A stretch of DNA of 64,000 nt from Sphingomonas glacialis. GTDB lineage: Bacteria > Pseudomonadota > Alphaproteobacteria > Sphingomonadales > Sphingomonadaceae. The notes under the pieces were generated by a model, which saw only the letters and a program-made list of their open reading frames with translations, had not been told where the DNA came from and ran no database searches. The stretch covers positions 124,001-188,000 of the forward strand of contig NZ_RCZC01000001.1 of assembly GCF_006439055.1 (NCBI RefSeq), in the 5' to 3' direction. Below, in pieces: positions 7,358 to 15,772 of the stretch (the stretch's first letter is position 1; every line of letters begins with the position of its first letter). Made by a program: the position numbers and the translations under genes.

Positions 7358-8275
7358 CTAAGCCCGCGGATGCGCGTTGCGGTAGACGTCGAGCAGATGC
7401 GCCGCATCGACCTGGGTATAGACCTGCGTCGAGCTGAGGCTCGCATGCCCGAGCAGTTCCTGCAGCGCACGCAGATCGGCGCCCCGCCCGAGCAGATGCG
7501 TCGCGAACGAATGCCGCAGCGCGTGCGGCGTGGTGCGATCGGGCAGGCTCAGCCGCACCCGCGCGCCCTGCACCGCGCGGCGCACCAGCCGGGGTGACAG
7601 CGGACCGCCCTTCGCGCCGCGAAAGATCGGCGCATCGCGCGCGGTGCCGTACGGGCTTAGCGCGACATACGCCTCGACCGCCTCGCGCACCTGCGGGAGC
7701 AGCGGCACGATCCGCGTCTTGTCGCGCTTGCCCGTGACGCTGAGCGTCGCGCCGAGCGGCAGCACCGCGCCGGTCAGTGAGAGCGCCTCGGCGACGCGTA
7801 GCCCCGCGCCGTACAGCAGCAGCAGCACCGCGAGATCGCGTGCGCCGATCCACGGTTCGCTCGCATCGTCGGCAACATCGTCGGCGAGCGCGACCGCCTC
7901 GTCGGGCGAGATCGGCCGTGGCACGCCTTTCTTGACGCGCGGCCCTTTGAGCCGCGGGGTGGTGCCCTCGCCCGTCGCGAAGGCGAGGAAGCCGCGCACC
8001 GCCGACAGTTCGCGCGCGGCGGAGGCGTTGGTGAGGCCCTCGCCGCGGCGTTGGGCGAGGAACGCGCGGAGGTCGGCGGTGTCGGCCTTGGCGAGCGCTG
8101 CACGGTCGATCGCCTCGCCCCAATGCTGGGTGAGGAAGCCGCACAGCCGCGTCGCGGTCGCCTCATAGGCGCGTACGGTATGGACCGAGCGGCGCCGATC
8201 GCGCGCGAGGTGGTCGGCATAGAGGCGCGGCAGTTCGGACATGGCTGTGGGTGTAGCACGAGCTTGGCGCGACAT
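7358..8275 (-). CDS. xerC: Tyrosine recombinase XerC
   Basis: About 305 residues from the ATG at 8275. The N-terminal SAM-like core-binding domain (LYADHLARDRRRSVHTVRAYE) is followed by the catalytic domain with YGAGLRVAEALSL (Arg), HALRHSFATHLL (H-x-x-R), LGHASLSSTQVYTQV (His and nucleophilic Tyr). XerC acts with XerD at dif to resolve chromosome dimers. Two starts are possible: ATG 8275, which has a strong GGGGAGGGG site donated by the adjacent palindromic element, or ATG 8242, which has no visible site. I prefer 8275. Further upstream codons lie inside the repeat. A sister XerD is not in the window. Confidence 0.94.
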   Translation of the reverse strand: MSRQARATPTAMSELPRLYADHLARDRRRSVHTVRAYEATATRLCGFLTQHWGEAIDRAALAKADTADLRAFLAQRRGEGLTNASAARELSAVRGFLAFATGEGTTPRLKGPRVKKGVPRPISPDEAVALADDVADDASEPWIGARDLAVLLLLYGAGLRVAEALSLTGAVLPLGATLSVTGKRDKTRIVPLLPQVREAVEAYVALSPYGTARDAPIFRGAKGGPLSPRLVRRAVQGARVRLSLPDRTTPHALRHSFATHLLGRGADLRALQELLGHASLSSTQVYTQVDAAHLLDVYRNAHPRA

Positions 8276-8441
8276 AAGCCCCTCCCCTTCAGGAGTGGCG
8301 GGTGAACAGCGCCCCGCGCTGTTCAGGTCATGCCGGGGGCATGACCGGCCCGCCGCTGGGTTGGCGTGGGGCTGTAACAAGCGCCACGCTCTGCGAGGCT
8401 TCCCCCACCCCCAACCCCTCCCCTGAAGGGGAGGGGCTTAG
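8276..8441. repeat. Palindromic element, type S with three-way-junction module, copy 4
   Basis: Left end AGCCCCTCCCCTTCAG, then the 62-nt module at 8295-8356 in place of the expected complementary hairpin strand. The G-rich linker, a spacer, the C-rich linker and a complete right hairpin CCCCTCCCC-TGAA-GGGGAGGGG (8416-8437) follow. It lies between the divergent xerC and priA genes and supplies the xerC ribosome site. Confidence 0.9.
8295..8356 (+). repeat. 62-nt three-way-junction module, copy B
   Basis: Outer stem GTGGCGGGT (8295-8303) pairs with GCCCGCCGC (8348-8356), including two G-T wobbles. Hairpins: GAACAGCGC/GCGCTGTTC (8304-8324) and GGTCATGCC/GGCATGACC (8326-8346). Relative to copy A, a T-A pair of the outer stem has become G-C and a C-G pair of the second hairpin has become A-T, so pairing is kept. 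Confidence 0.85.
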
Positions 8442-8490
8442 GAAAGTTCAACCCTTTGCACCCGCCGCCTCGACCCGCCATATGCGCTCC

Positions 8491-10659
8491 ATGTCCCGCG
8501 CCCGCGTCCTCGTCCTTAATTCCGCGCTCGGCCCGCTCGATTACCGCGTGCCGCACGGCATGAGCGTCGAGCCGGGCTCGGTCGTCGTCGCGCCGCTCGG
8601 GCCGCGGCAGTTGCTCGGCGTGGTGTGGGAGCCCGAGCGGATGCCGTCCGACGCCGAGGTCGGCGACAATCGGCTGCGCAATCTCGTCGGCGTGGTGCCG
8701 GTGCCGCCCTTGGCTGCGCCGCTGCGGCGGCTGATCGAATGGACCGCAGACTATTACCTCGCGTCCCCCGCAGCGGTCGTACGGATGGCGCTGTCATCGA
8801 CCTCGGCGCTCGAAGGCAGCAAGACGATCACCGAATATCGCGCGACGGGTGACGTGCCCGCGCGCCTCACCCCGCAGCGCGAACAGGCGCTCGAGAAGAT
8901 CGGCAGCTTCCAGGGCCTGATCCGCGAACTCGCCGCGCTTGGCAACGTGTCCGACGCAGTGATCCGCGGTCTGGTGAAAGTCGGCGCGCTCGAGGCGGTC
9001 GAGGTCGATATCGACAGCCCCTTCCCCGCCCCCGATCCCGATTTCGCCGCCCCCGCGCTCTCGCCCGACCAGCGCGCCGCTTCGGGCACGCTCGTCGCCG
9101 ACGTCACCGCGCGCGCGTTTGCACCGACCTTGCTCGACGGCGTCACTGGCTCTGGCAAGACCGAGGTCTATTTCGAAGCGGTCGCCGCCGCGATCCGCGA
9201 GAACCGCCAATGCCTCGTGCTGCTCCCCGAGATTGCGCTGACCGAGCCCTTCCTCAAGCGCTTCGCAGCGCGCTTCGGCGTCCAGCCGGTCGCGTGGCAT
9301 TCGGGCCTGCGCCAGTCGCAGCGGCGGCGCGCGTGGCGCGGTATCGCCAGCGGCCAGGCGCTCGTCACCGTCGGCGCGCGTTCGGCCTTGTTCCTGCCCT
9401 ACGCCAATCTCGGCCTGATCGTCGTCGACGAGGCGCACGAGACGAGCTTCAAGCAGGAAGAGGGCGTCCACTACCACGCCCGCGACGTCGCGGTGATGCG
9501 CGGCAAGTTCGAGGAGATCCCAGTGATCCTCGCCTCGGCCACCCCGGCGATCGAGACGCGCCAGCAAGTCGCCCTCGGCCGCTATGCCGAGGTCAAGCTC
9601 CCCGGCCGCTGGGGCGCCGCCGAAATGCCCGCGATCGAGGCGATCGACCTGATCGCCGAGCCGCCCGAACGCGGCCGCTGGATCGCGCCGCGGCTCGTCA
9701 AGGCGATGGAAGCAACGCTCGAACGACGCGAGCAATCGCTCCTCTTCCTCAACCGACGCGGTTACGCGCCGCTCACGCTGTGCCGCACCTGCGGCCACCG
9801 CTTCCAATGCCCCAATTGCACCGCGTGGATGGTCGAGCACCGCCTCGTCCGCCGGCTCGCGTGCCACCATTGCGGCCATACCGAGCCGGTCCCGAAGATC
9901 TGTCCCGAATGCCATAACGAAGACACGCTCGCCGCGGTCGGCCCCGGGGTCGAGCGAATCGCCGACGAAGTGACCGAGCTGTTCCCCGCCGCCAAGATCG
10001 CGGTGGTCACCTCGGACACGATGTGGTCGCCCGCCAAGGCCGCCGAGTTCGTCGCGCGGATGGAAGCGCACGACATCGACATCGTCGTCGGTACGCAGCT
10101 GGTGACCAAGGGCTATCACTTCCCCAACCTCACGCTGGTGGGGGTGATCGACGCCGATCTCGGGCTCGACGGCGGCGATCTGCGTGCGAGCGAGCGCACC
10201 TTCCAGCAGATCTGCCAGGTCGCCGGGCGCGCGGGTCGCGGCGCCAAGCCGGGCCACGTCTACATCCAGACGCACAGCCCCGACGCCGCAGTGATGAAGG
10301 CGCTCGTCTCGGGCGATTCGGAGGCGTTCTACAGCGCCGAGACCGAGCATCGCCGCGAGGCCAACGCCCCGCCGTTCGGCCGCTTCGCCGGGATCGTCGT
10401 GTCGAGCGAGGACCAGCAGGCGGCGCTCGAAACCGCGCGCCAGATCGGCCGGGCGGCACCGCAGCTCGAGGCGATGGAGGTTTATGGCCCCGCCCCCGCC
10501 CCGCTCGCGATGCTACGCGGGCGGCACCGTTTCCGCCTGCTGATCCACGCCAAGCGCGGGCTGGCGGTGCAGGACGTGGTGCGCGACTGGCTCGGCGGGC
10601 TCGACTGGCCGAGCAAGGTGCGCGTCGTCGTGGATGTGGACCCGTACAGCTTCGTGTGA
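8491..10659 (+). CDS. priA: Primosomal replication protein N', PriA helicase
   Basis: About 722 residues from the ATG at 8491 (ATG 8482 is nearly as good; the open frame continues upstream only into the repeat). The N-terminal 3'-DNA-binding domain starts SRARVLVLNSALGPLDYRVP. The helicase core has LLDGVTGSGKTEVYFE (Walker A) and LIVVDEAHETSFKQ (DEAH). Two zinc-binding pairs are visible: CRTCGHRFQCPNC and CHHCGHTEPVPKICPEC. Motifs GTQLVTKGYHFPNLTLVG and QVAGRAGRG follow. PriA restarts stalled forks by loading the replisome. It is divergent from xerC. Confidence 0.97.
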   Translation: MSRARVLVLNSALGPLDYRVPHGMSVEPGSVVVAPLGPRQLLGVVWEPERMPSDAEVGDNRLRNLVGVVPVPPLAAPLRRLIEWTADYYLASPAAVVRMALSSTSALEGSKTITEYRATGDVPARLTPQREQALEKIGSFQGLIRELAALGNVSDAVIRGLVKVGALEAVEVDIDSPFPAPDPDFAAPALSPDQRAASGTLVADVTARAFAPTLLDGVTGSGKTEVYFEAVAAAIRENRQCLVLLPEIALTEPFLKRFAARFGVQPVAWHSGLRQSQRRRAWRGIASGQALVTVGARSALFLPYANLGLIVVDEAHETSFKQEEGVHYHARDVAVMRGKFEEIPVILASATPAIETRQQVALGRYAEVKLPGRWGAAEMPAIEAIDLIAEPPERGRWIAPRLVKAMEATLERREQSLLFLNRRGYAPLTLCRTCGHRFQCPNCTAWMVEHRLVRRLACHHCGHTEPVPKICPECHNEDTLAAVGPGVERIADEVTELFPAAKIAVVTSDTMWSPAKAAEFVARMEAHDIDIVVGTQLVTKGYHFPNLTLVGVIDADLGLDGGDLRASERTFQQICQVAGRAGRGAKPGHVYIQTHSPDAAVMKALVSGDSEAFYSAETEHRREANAPPFGRFAGIVVSSEDQQAALETARQIGRAAPQLEAMEVYGPAPAPLAMLRGRHRFRLLIHAKRGLAVQDVVRDWLGGLDWPSKVRVVVDVDPYSFV

Positions 10660-10672
10660 CGCCGCCGCGCGT

Positions 10673-11527
10673 TCACACCAACAACGGCGGCGCCTCGACG
10701 ATTGACGGCGCGGGCGCGGGACTCGGCGATCGCGCGCCGTGGCGGAGCCGGTCGTTCATCCGCGCGATCAGGACTGGGTCGATTGGGCCCTCGAACGCCA
10801 GGCCGGCGGCGTCCTCGCGGCTCCATACGACGGTCGCGACGACGACCGTGTTGCGGATCGTCAGGATCAGCGCGGTATCGCGCTGCAGCTGCGGGAGAGC
10901 CCCACGGATCATCGCGCCGCGCGCGGAAATGTTGGGGATTTCGACCGGCGTCGGGATGACGCCGTAGCCGCTCACCATACCGTGCAACGCGACCTCTAAG
11001 CGATCCGCATGGCGTTGCTCGCCATAGGCCGCGCGACGATCCAGCTCCGCCATCGCCACCGTCGCCAAGGCCGCCAGTTGCTGGCGCTCACGGCTGCGAA
11101 AGTCGTCGCGCGGCGCCGAATCGATGACGCAGAGCGTCCCGATGTTGAAACCGGCGGGCGTCGTCAGCGGCGCACCGGCATAGAAGCGGATATACGGCGT
11201 GCGCACGACGAGCGCAGTGTCTCTGAACCGCGGGTCGCGCATCGCGTCGGGAACCACCATCGGCGCATCCGACAGGATCGTGTGCGTGCAAAAGGCGTCT
11301 TCGCGCCGCGTCTCGGCAAAGGCGATCCCGCGTCGCGCCTTGAACCATTGCCGATCGTCGTCGACGAACGACACCGCGCTCGATGGCACCGCGAACACGC
11401 TTTGCGCGAGCTTCACGACATCGTTGAAGACCGGTTCCGGAGCGGTATCGAGGATCGCGTAGCGCGCCAGCGCGTCGAGCCGCGACGCTTCATTGTCTGG
11501 GACGGGATAGCGCCGGTCGGAAAGCAT
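10673..11527 (-). CDS. GAF domain protein with C-terminal PilZ domain (putative c-di-GMP receptor)
   Basis: 284 residues. Residues about 25-160 form a GAF domain of the type fused to many sensor kinases (RLDALARYAILDTAPEP, FCTHTIL, FYAGAPLTTPAGFNIGTLCV). Residues about 168-262 look like a PilZ domain: RHADR (172-176) fits the RxxxR motif and NISARG (199-204) the [D/N]xSxxG motif, the two elements that bind c-di-GMP. It has no kinase, cyclase or EAL domain, so it may bind both a small ligand and c-di-GMP and act through protein contacts (inference). It ends 13 nt from the convergent priA stop. Confidence 0.82.
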   Translation of the reverse strand: MLSDRRYPVPDNEASRLDALARYAILDTAPEPVFNDVVKLAQSVFAVPSSAVSFVDDDRQWFKARRGIAFAETRREDAFCTHTILSDAPMVVPDAMRDPRFRDTALVVRTPYIRFYAGAPLTTPAGFNIGTLCVIDSAPRDDFRSRERQQLAALATVAMAELDRRAAYGEQRHADRLEVALHGMVSGYGVIPTPVEIPNISARGAMIRGALPQLQRDTALILTIRNTVVVATVVWSREDAAGLAFEGPIDPVLIARMNDRLRHGARSPSPAPAPSIVEAPPLLV

Positions 11528-11817
11528 CGCAAACCTTTGAAAACCTCTCTGTTGCTACGGCATTAAGTGTCTCTGCTGCCAAATCCTGTTCGGGGCTTTT
11601 CCGGTATCGACAGGGATCGCTCCGACACTGAACAGCCACTTCTCTTTCTATAGAGGCTTGGTGCCTCCACATTGCCCTTAGGGAAATCTACAACAGTCGG
11701 GTGGATCCCTGCCGTCGTGGCGTCGAGGAAGGGCTTGGTCGCGCGCGCGCCCCGGGCGATCGAGCCGGTACACACTTTCCCCTGTCCCGCGCGACGCGAT
11801 CCTGCCAGAATCGGGCG

Positions 11818-13458
11818 ATGTCCTGCCTGCCCTCCCCGTCGCGTCGCGACAGCGGTCTTCGCGCCGCGTCGCGCGATGTCCTTGCCATAGTTTTCAAGCG
11901 GCATTGCGCGGCGTTGCTTGCCCTGATCGCGACGATGCTCTTCGCCGCCGCCCCCGCGCACGCCGACGACATCTCCGCCACCGCGCGCAGCGTGGTACGC
12001 GTCGTGACGATCGCGATCGTCGATGATGAAGTCGTCGGCTTCGGCCATGGCAGCGGCTTTGCGGTGGCGCCCAACCGGATCGTTACCAACGCGCATGTCG
12101 TCGAACTGCTGTCGCGCTATCCCGGCAATGTCGTGATCGGCATCGTGCCGTCGGAGGGCTCGAAAAGCTATCAGGGCAAGGTCATCGCGCTCGACACCGC
12201 GCACGATCTCGCGCTGATCGAATTTACCGGCAAGCCGATCCCGACCAGCGCGATCTACACCGGGCCGGTCGACGAAGGCAGCCTGGTCACCGCGCTCGGC
12301 TATCCCGGCAATGTCGATATGGCGACCGCGAAATCGGCGGTCGACTACATCCATCCGCTCTCGCCGATCCGCTCGGAGGGCGTGTTTTCGGGGCGGCGGC
12401 AGATGTCGGGCACCGCGGTGATGCTCCACACCGCGCAGATCGCGCGCGGCAATTCGGGCGGGCCGCTGCTCGATCCGTGCGGGCGCGTGATCGGCGTCAA
12501 TTCGGCGATCACGCGCGGCGAGGAAGGCGATTCGAGCTTCGGCTTCGCGATCGCCAATAGCGAGCTCACCGCCTTCCTGATCCGCGCCAAGCAAAGCTAT
12601 GCCGCGGTCGGTACGCCGTGCACGAGCATCGCCGACATCGACAAGGTCGACGCGCAGGCCGAGGCCAAGGCGGCCGCCTTGGCCGACGAAGCGCGGCGCA
12701 CCGCTGCGGGCAAGGCGCTGGTCGCGCGCGACGCCGCGTGGATCGCCGCGCGCGACGCCGCCGATCGGCACCGCGAAAACGTCATGGCGATCGCCACTTT
12801 GCTCCTCGTGCTCGGCGCGATGGCGATCGGCCTGGGCGGACTGCTCGATGCGCAGGCGCTGCGGCGTGGCGCGATCTGGGCGTGGGGGCTTGGCGCCTTG
12901 ATGATGGTGGGCGCCGTCGTGCTCTTCCTGCTGCGCCCGACCGGCACGCCGATGCTTGCCACCAACGAAACCGCGAAGATCGACGCGCCTGTCGCGCCGA
13001 TGTCGTCGAGCGTACCGCTCGGCAAGATGGTGTGCAGCTTCGTCCCCGAACGCAGCCGCGTCGTGTCGTCCTCGACCGAGGACACGGTGATCGACTGGGG
13101 CCAGGCCGGCTGCATGAACGGCCGCACGCAATATGCCGAGAATGGCAGCAAATGGGACCGCATCCTGGTGCCCGCGCAGGAGCAGACCGTGTCGGTGCTG
13201 CAGTTCGATCCGGCGACGCGCCGCTATGTCACGACGCGGTACTTCCTCGGGTCCGACCAGATGGACGAGCTACGGAAAATCCGCTCGCAGGTGACGCTCA
13301 AGGCGTGTTCGCCGGATGAGGCCGGGCGCGCCAACCTCGCCTCGCAACAGGCGGCGATCCGCACGAGCCTGCCGGCACGGCCCAACGAGAAGATCGTCTA
13401 TCAGTGCACGCCCGCGCCGGCCGGGGCGTCCAGCAGCCCGACGCCGTCAGCCGGCTGA
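11818..13458 (+). CDS. Trypsin-like serine protease (S1C/HtrA-type) with internal membrane segments
   Basis: About 546 residues from the ATG at 11818. A hydrophobic stretch ending AAAPAHADD (about residue 50) is a signal peptide. The catalytic triad is visible: TNAHVV (His93), AHDLALIEF (Asp130) and GNSGGPL (Ser213). After a charged, Ala-rich linker there are two hydrophobic segments (about residues 320-370: VMAIATLLLVLGAMAIGLG and AWGLGALMMVGAVVLFLL), then a soluble C-terminal domain of unknown function. No PDZ domain is seen, which differs from DegP/DegS. The protease domain is presumably periplasmic. Upstream codons from 11701 are in frame but unlikely to be used. Confidence 0.87.
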   Translation: MSCLPSPSRRDSGLRAASRDVLAIVFKRHCAALLALIATMLFAAAPAHADDISATARSVVRVVTIAIVDDEVVGFGHGSGFAVAPNRIVTNAHVVELLSRYPGNVVIGIVPSEGSKSYQGKVIALDTAHDLALIEFTGKPIPTSAIYTGPVDEGSLVTALGYPGNVDMATAKSAVDYIHPLSPIRSEGVFSGRRQMSGTAVMLHTAQIARGNSGGPLLDPCGRVIGVNSAITRGEEGDSSFGFAIANSELTAFLIRAKQSYAAVGTPCTSIADIDKVDAQAEAKAAALADEARRTAAGKALVARDAAWIAARDAADRHRENVMAIATLLLVLGAMAIGLGGLLDAQALRRGAIWAWGLGALMMVGAVVLFLLRPTGTPMLATNETAKIDAPVAPMSSSVPLGKMVCSFVPERSRVVSSSTEDTVIDWGQAGCMNGRTQYAENGSKWDRILVPAQEQTVSVLQFDPATRRYVTTRYFLGSDQMDELRKIRSQVTLKACSPDEAGRANLASQQAAIRTSLPARPNEKIVYQCTPAPAGASSSPTPSAG

Positions 13459-13926
13459 GCCGCGGTCGATCCGCGCGGCGAAACAGCCCGGCTTGGCATT
13501 GTGCGCGTGGAGATAGGCGATGGCGGGGTCGGCGAAGAAGCGCTCGATCGCCGCGACCAGATCGCGGCCCTCGACCACATCGGCGTCGCGCATCATCCCT
13601 GCGGCGTCGAAGGCACGCAGCGACAGCAGCCGGATCGCCAATTGCCGCGGCACGTGGTCGACATGATACGCCGCCTGCGCCTCGCCTTCGCGCACGAAGA
13701 TCGCATGGCGCGCCCGGTACGGCGTATCGACCGGGAGATGCTCGTAATTGAGCAGCAAGACCGACTCGCCGACTACGGCATCCTCGAGCGAGACGCGGCA
13801 CGGAAAGCCGGGGCTGGCATCGACGGTCATCCGCAGCGCGCCGTGCTCGCGCAGCGCCGCATCGGACAGGCCGTAGAGCGGGACGAATGGCGCGGGGTCG
13901 ATCCCGCGAAGGACGAAGCCACTCAC
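13447..13926 (-). CDS. DUF1203 family protein
   Basis: About 159 residues from the GTG at 13926. It reads SGFVLRGIDPAPFVPLYGLSD at the N terminus and contains PGFPCRVSLEDAVVGESVLLLNYEHLPVDTPYRARHAIFV, the pattern of the DUF1203 family, with a conserved GCFAARI near the end. The function is unknown. The GTG overlaps the ada stop codon by 4 nt (GTGA), so it is co-translated with the alkylation-repair gene. It overlaps the convergent protease gene by 12 nt. Confidence 0.84.
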   Translation of the reverse strand: MSGFVLRGIDPAPFVPLYGLSDAALREHGALRMTVDASPGFPCRVSLEDAVVGESVLLLNYEHLPVDTPYRARHAIFVREGEAQAAYHVDHVPRQLAIRLLSLRAFDAAGMMRDADVVEGRDLVAAIERFFADPAIAYLHAHNAKPGCFAARIDRGSAG

Positions 13927-14963
13927 TTCACCCCCTCGCGGTCGCGCAGCGCGACCTTGCGGTCGATCCCATAGGCATAGCCGCCGAGCGTCCCGTCGCT
14001 GCGCTGCGCGCGGTGGCACGGCACGATGATCGAGACCGGATTGGCGCCGCACGCGCTCCCCGCAGCGCGGACCGCCTTGGGATTGCCCGCGGCGGCGGCG
14101 AGTTCGGCGTAGCTGCGCGTCTCGCCCAAGGGGATTTCGCGCAGCGCCTGCCAGATCGCCTCCTGGAACGCCGTCCCGCGGACGTCGAGCGGCAGATCCT
14201 GGTCGCGCTCGGGCGATTCGACGCTGGCGACGACCTGCGCGGCGAGATCGGCCAGCGCCGTGCCGCCGGGGACGATTTCCGCGCGCGGGAAGCGTGCCCG
14301 CAACGCACCGTCATCCTCGTCGAACGAGACGCGGCACAGCCCCGCATCGGTCGCCGCGACGAGCACCGCACCGAGCGACGTCTCGGCGAGGATCCAGCGG
14401 ATCGTCACCCCCTCGCCGCCACGCTGCCACGCGCTCGGGCTCATGCCGAGCCGCTTGGCGCCGCCTTCGTAGAAGCGGCTCGGCGCCGAATAGCCGGCCT
14501 CGTAGAGTGCTGCCGTCACGGTGCTCTCCTCGGTCAAAGCGCGCGCGGCACGGCCCGCCATCAACCCGCGCGCGTAAGCGGCAGGCGTCACGCCCGTCGC
14601 GCGCTTGAACAGGCGGTGGAAATGATGCGGCGCATAGCCGACCTGCGCGGCGATCGTGTCGAGCCCGACCAGTTCCTCGGCCGCCTCGATCAGCGCGATC
14701 GCGCGCGCCACCGCGATCCGGTCGCGCCCGACCTCGTCGGGGGTGCAGCGCAGGCACGCCCGGAACCCCGCCCCCCGCGCTTCCTCGGGCGTGCGATAGA
14801 AGTCCATATTCTCGCGCTTGGGGCGCCGCGCCGGGCAGCTCGGCTTGCAATAGATGCCGGTGGTCTTCACCGCGCCGACGAAGCGGCCATCGGAATGCCG
14901 GTCGCGCGCCTCGAAGGCGCGCCAGGCGGCGTCTGGGTCGAGCGGGAGGCGCGGCGTGGTCAT
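13923..14963 (-). CDS. ada: Ada: bifunctional transcriptional regulator / O6-methylguanine-DNA methyltransferase
   Basis: 346 residues with the full Ada layout. The N-terminal zinc domain has GIYCKPSCPARRPKRENMDFY (methyl-accepting Cys for phosphotriesters) and RACLRC. An AraC-type HTH follows (GYAPHHFHRLFKRATGVTPAAY). The C-terminal methyltransferase has VPCHRAQRSDGTLGGYAYG with the PCHR active site. It repairs O6-methylguanine and, once methylated at the N-terminal Cys, activates the adaptive response. No alkB follows; a DUF1203 gene is translationally coupled instead. Confidence 0.95.
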   Translation of the reverse strand: MTTPRLPLDPDAAWRAFEARDRHSDGRFVGAVKTTGIYCKPSCPARRPKRENMDFYRTPEEARGAGFRACLRCTPDEVGRDRIAVARAIALIEAAEELVGLDTIAAQVGYAPHHFHRLFKRATGVTPAAYARGLMAGRAARALTEESTVTAALYEAGYSAPSRFYEGGAKRLGMSPSAWQRGGEGVTIRWILAETSLGAVLVAATDAGLCRVSFDEDDGALRARFPRAEIVPGGTALADLAAQVVASVESPERDQDLPLDVRGTAFQEAIWQALREIPLGETRSYAELAAAAGNPKAVRAAGSACGANPVSIIVPCHRAQRSDGTLGGYAYGIDRKVALRDREGVK

Positions 14964-15025
14964 GCAAGCGTTGTAGCCGCACGCTCACGCCGCGCCATCC
15001 CGGCGCTTGCGCTCAAAGCGAAGCG

Positions 15026-15703
15026 TCAGCCTGCGTTAGCGGCGAACAGCTCGAGCGTGCGCGCCTTGGCGAGCTTGGCGCTCTCGGCGTCATAGGCTTC
15101 GCGCCGGTCCGAATTGAAGCCGTGGCCCGCTTCGTAGACATAGACCGTCGCGTTCGGCCACTCCTTGGCGATGACCTTCTCGACGCCCTCCATCGGGATG
15201 CCCTGATCCTCGCGGCCGAAATGGAGGATGACGGGAACCTTGGGCTCCTCGTCGGCGGCGGCGGGCACCATGCTGCCGTAATAGGCCGAAGCCGCCGCGA
15301 CATTGTGCATCCGCGTCGCCGCGAACCACGCGACCGAACCGCCATAGCAATAGCCGACGACGAACACCGGCCCGGCCTTGGCCAGCGCATCGACACAGGT
15401 CTGCACGTCGGCGAGGCTCAAATCGAACGGATGGACTTCGCGCGCGAGCTTGATGCCTTGCGCCATGCCCTCGGCATCGTGATCGGCCTCGAAGCCGGGA
15501 TGCTCGCGGTCGAAGATCGCGGGCGCGAGCACTTCATAGCCGTCCGCGGCATATTCGTCGCACAGCGCACGGATATGCGCGGTGACGCCGAAGATCTCCT
15601 GGACCAGCACCAAGCCGCCCTTGCGGGTGCCGCTCGGCTGCGCGTGATAGACGCCGATCGTTGCGCCATCGGACATCGTCATCTGCTGCATCTGGCCGGT
15701 CAT
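15026..15703 (-). CDS. Dienelactone hydrolase family protein
   Basis: About 225 residues from the ATG at 15703, chosen because GGAGAG sits four bases upstream; an earlier ATG at 15718 has no such site. Alpha/beta hydrolase of the DLH family: VLVQEIFGVTAHIRALCDEYA at the N terminus, nucleophile elbow VGYCYGGSVAW (Cys), acid in FGREDQGIP, and His in AGHGFNSDRR. The substrate cannot be inferred; many members hydrolyse dienelactones or other esters outside aromatic pathways. No catabolic genes are adjacent. Confidence 0.9.
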   Translation of the reverse strand: MTGQMQQMTMSDGATIGVYHAQPSGTRKGGLVLVQEIFGVTAHIRALCDEYAADGYEVLAPAIFDREHPGFEADHDAEGMAQGIKLAREVHPFDLSLADVQTCVDALAKAGPVFVVGYCYGGSVAWFAATRMHNVAAASAYYGSMVPAAADEEPKVPVILHFGREDQGIPMEGVEKVIAKEWPNATVYVYEAGHGFNSDRREAYDAESAKLAKARTLELFAANAG

Positions 15704-15772
15704 TTTACTCTCCGTCACTGTCGCCCCCGCGACCGCGCCGCTAGCAACATTGCGGCGTGCACGGAAGCGCGA

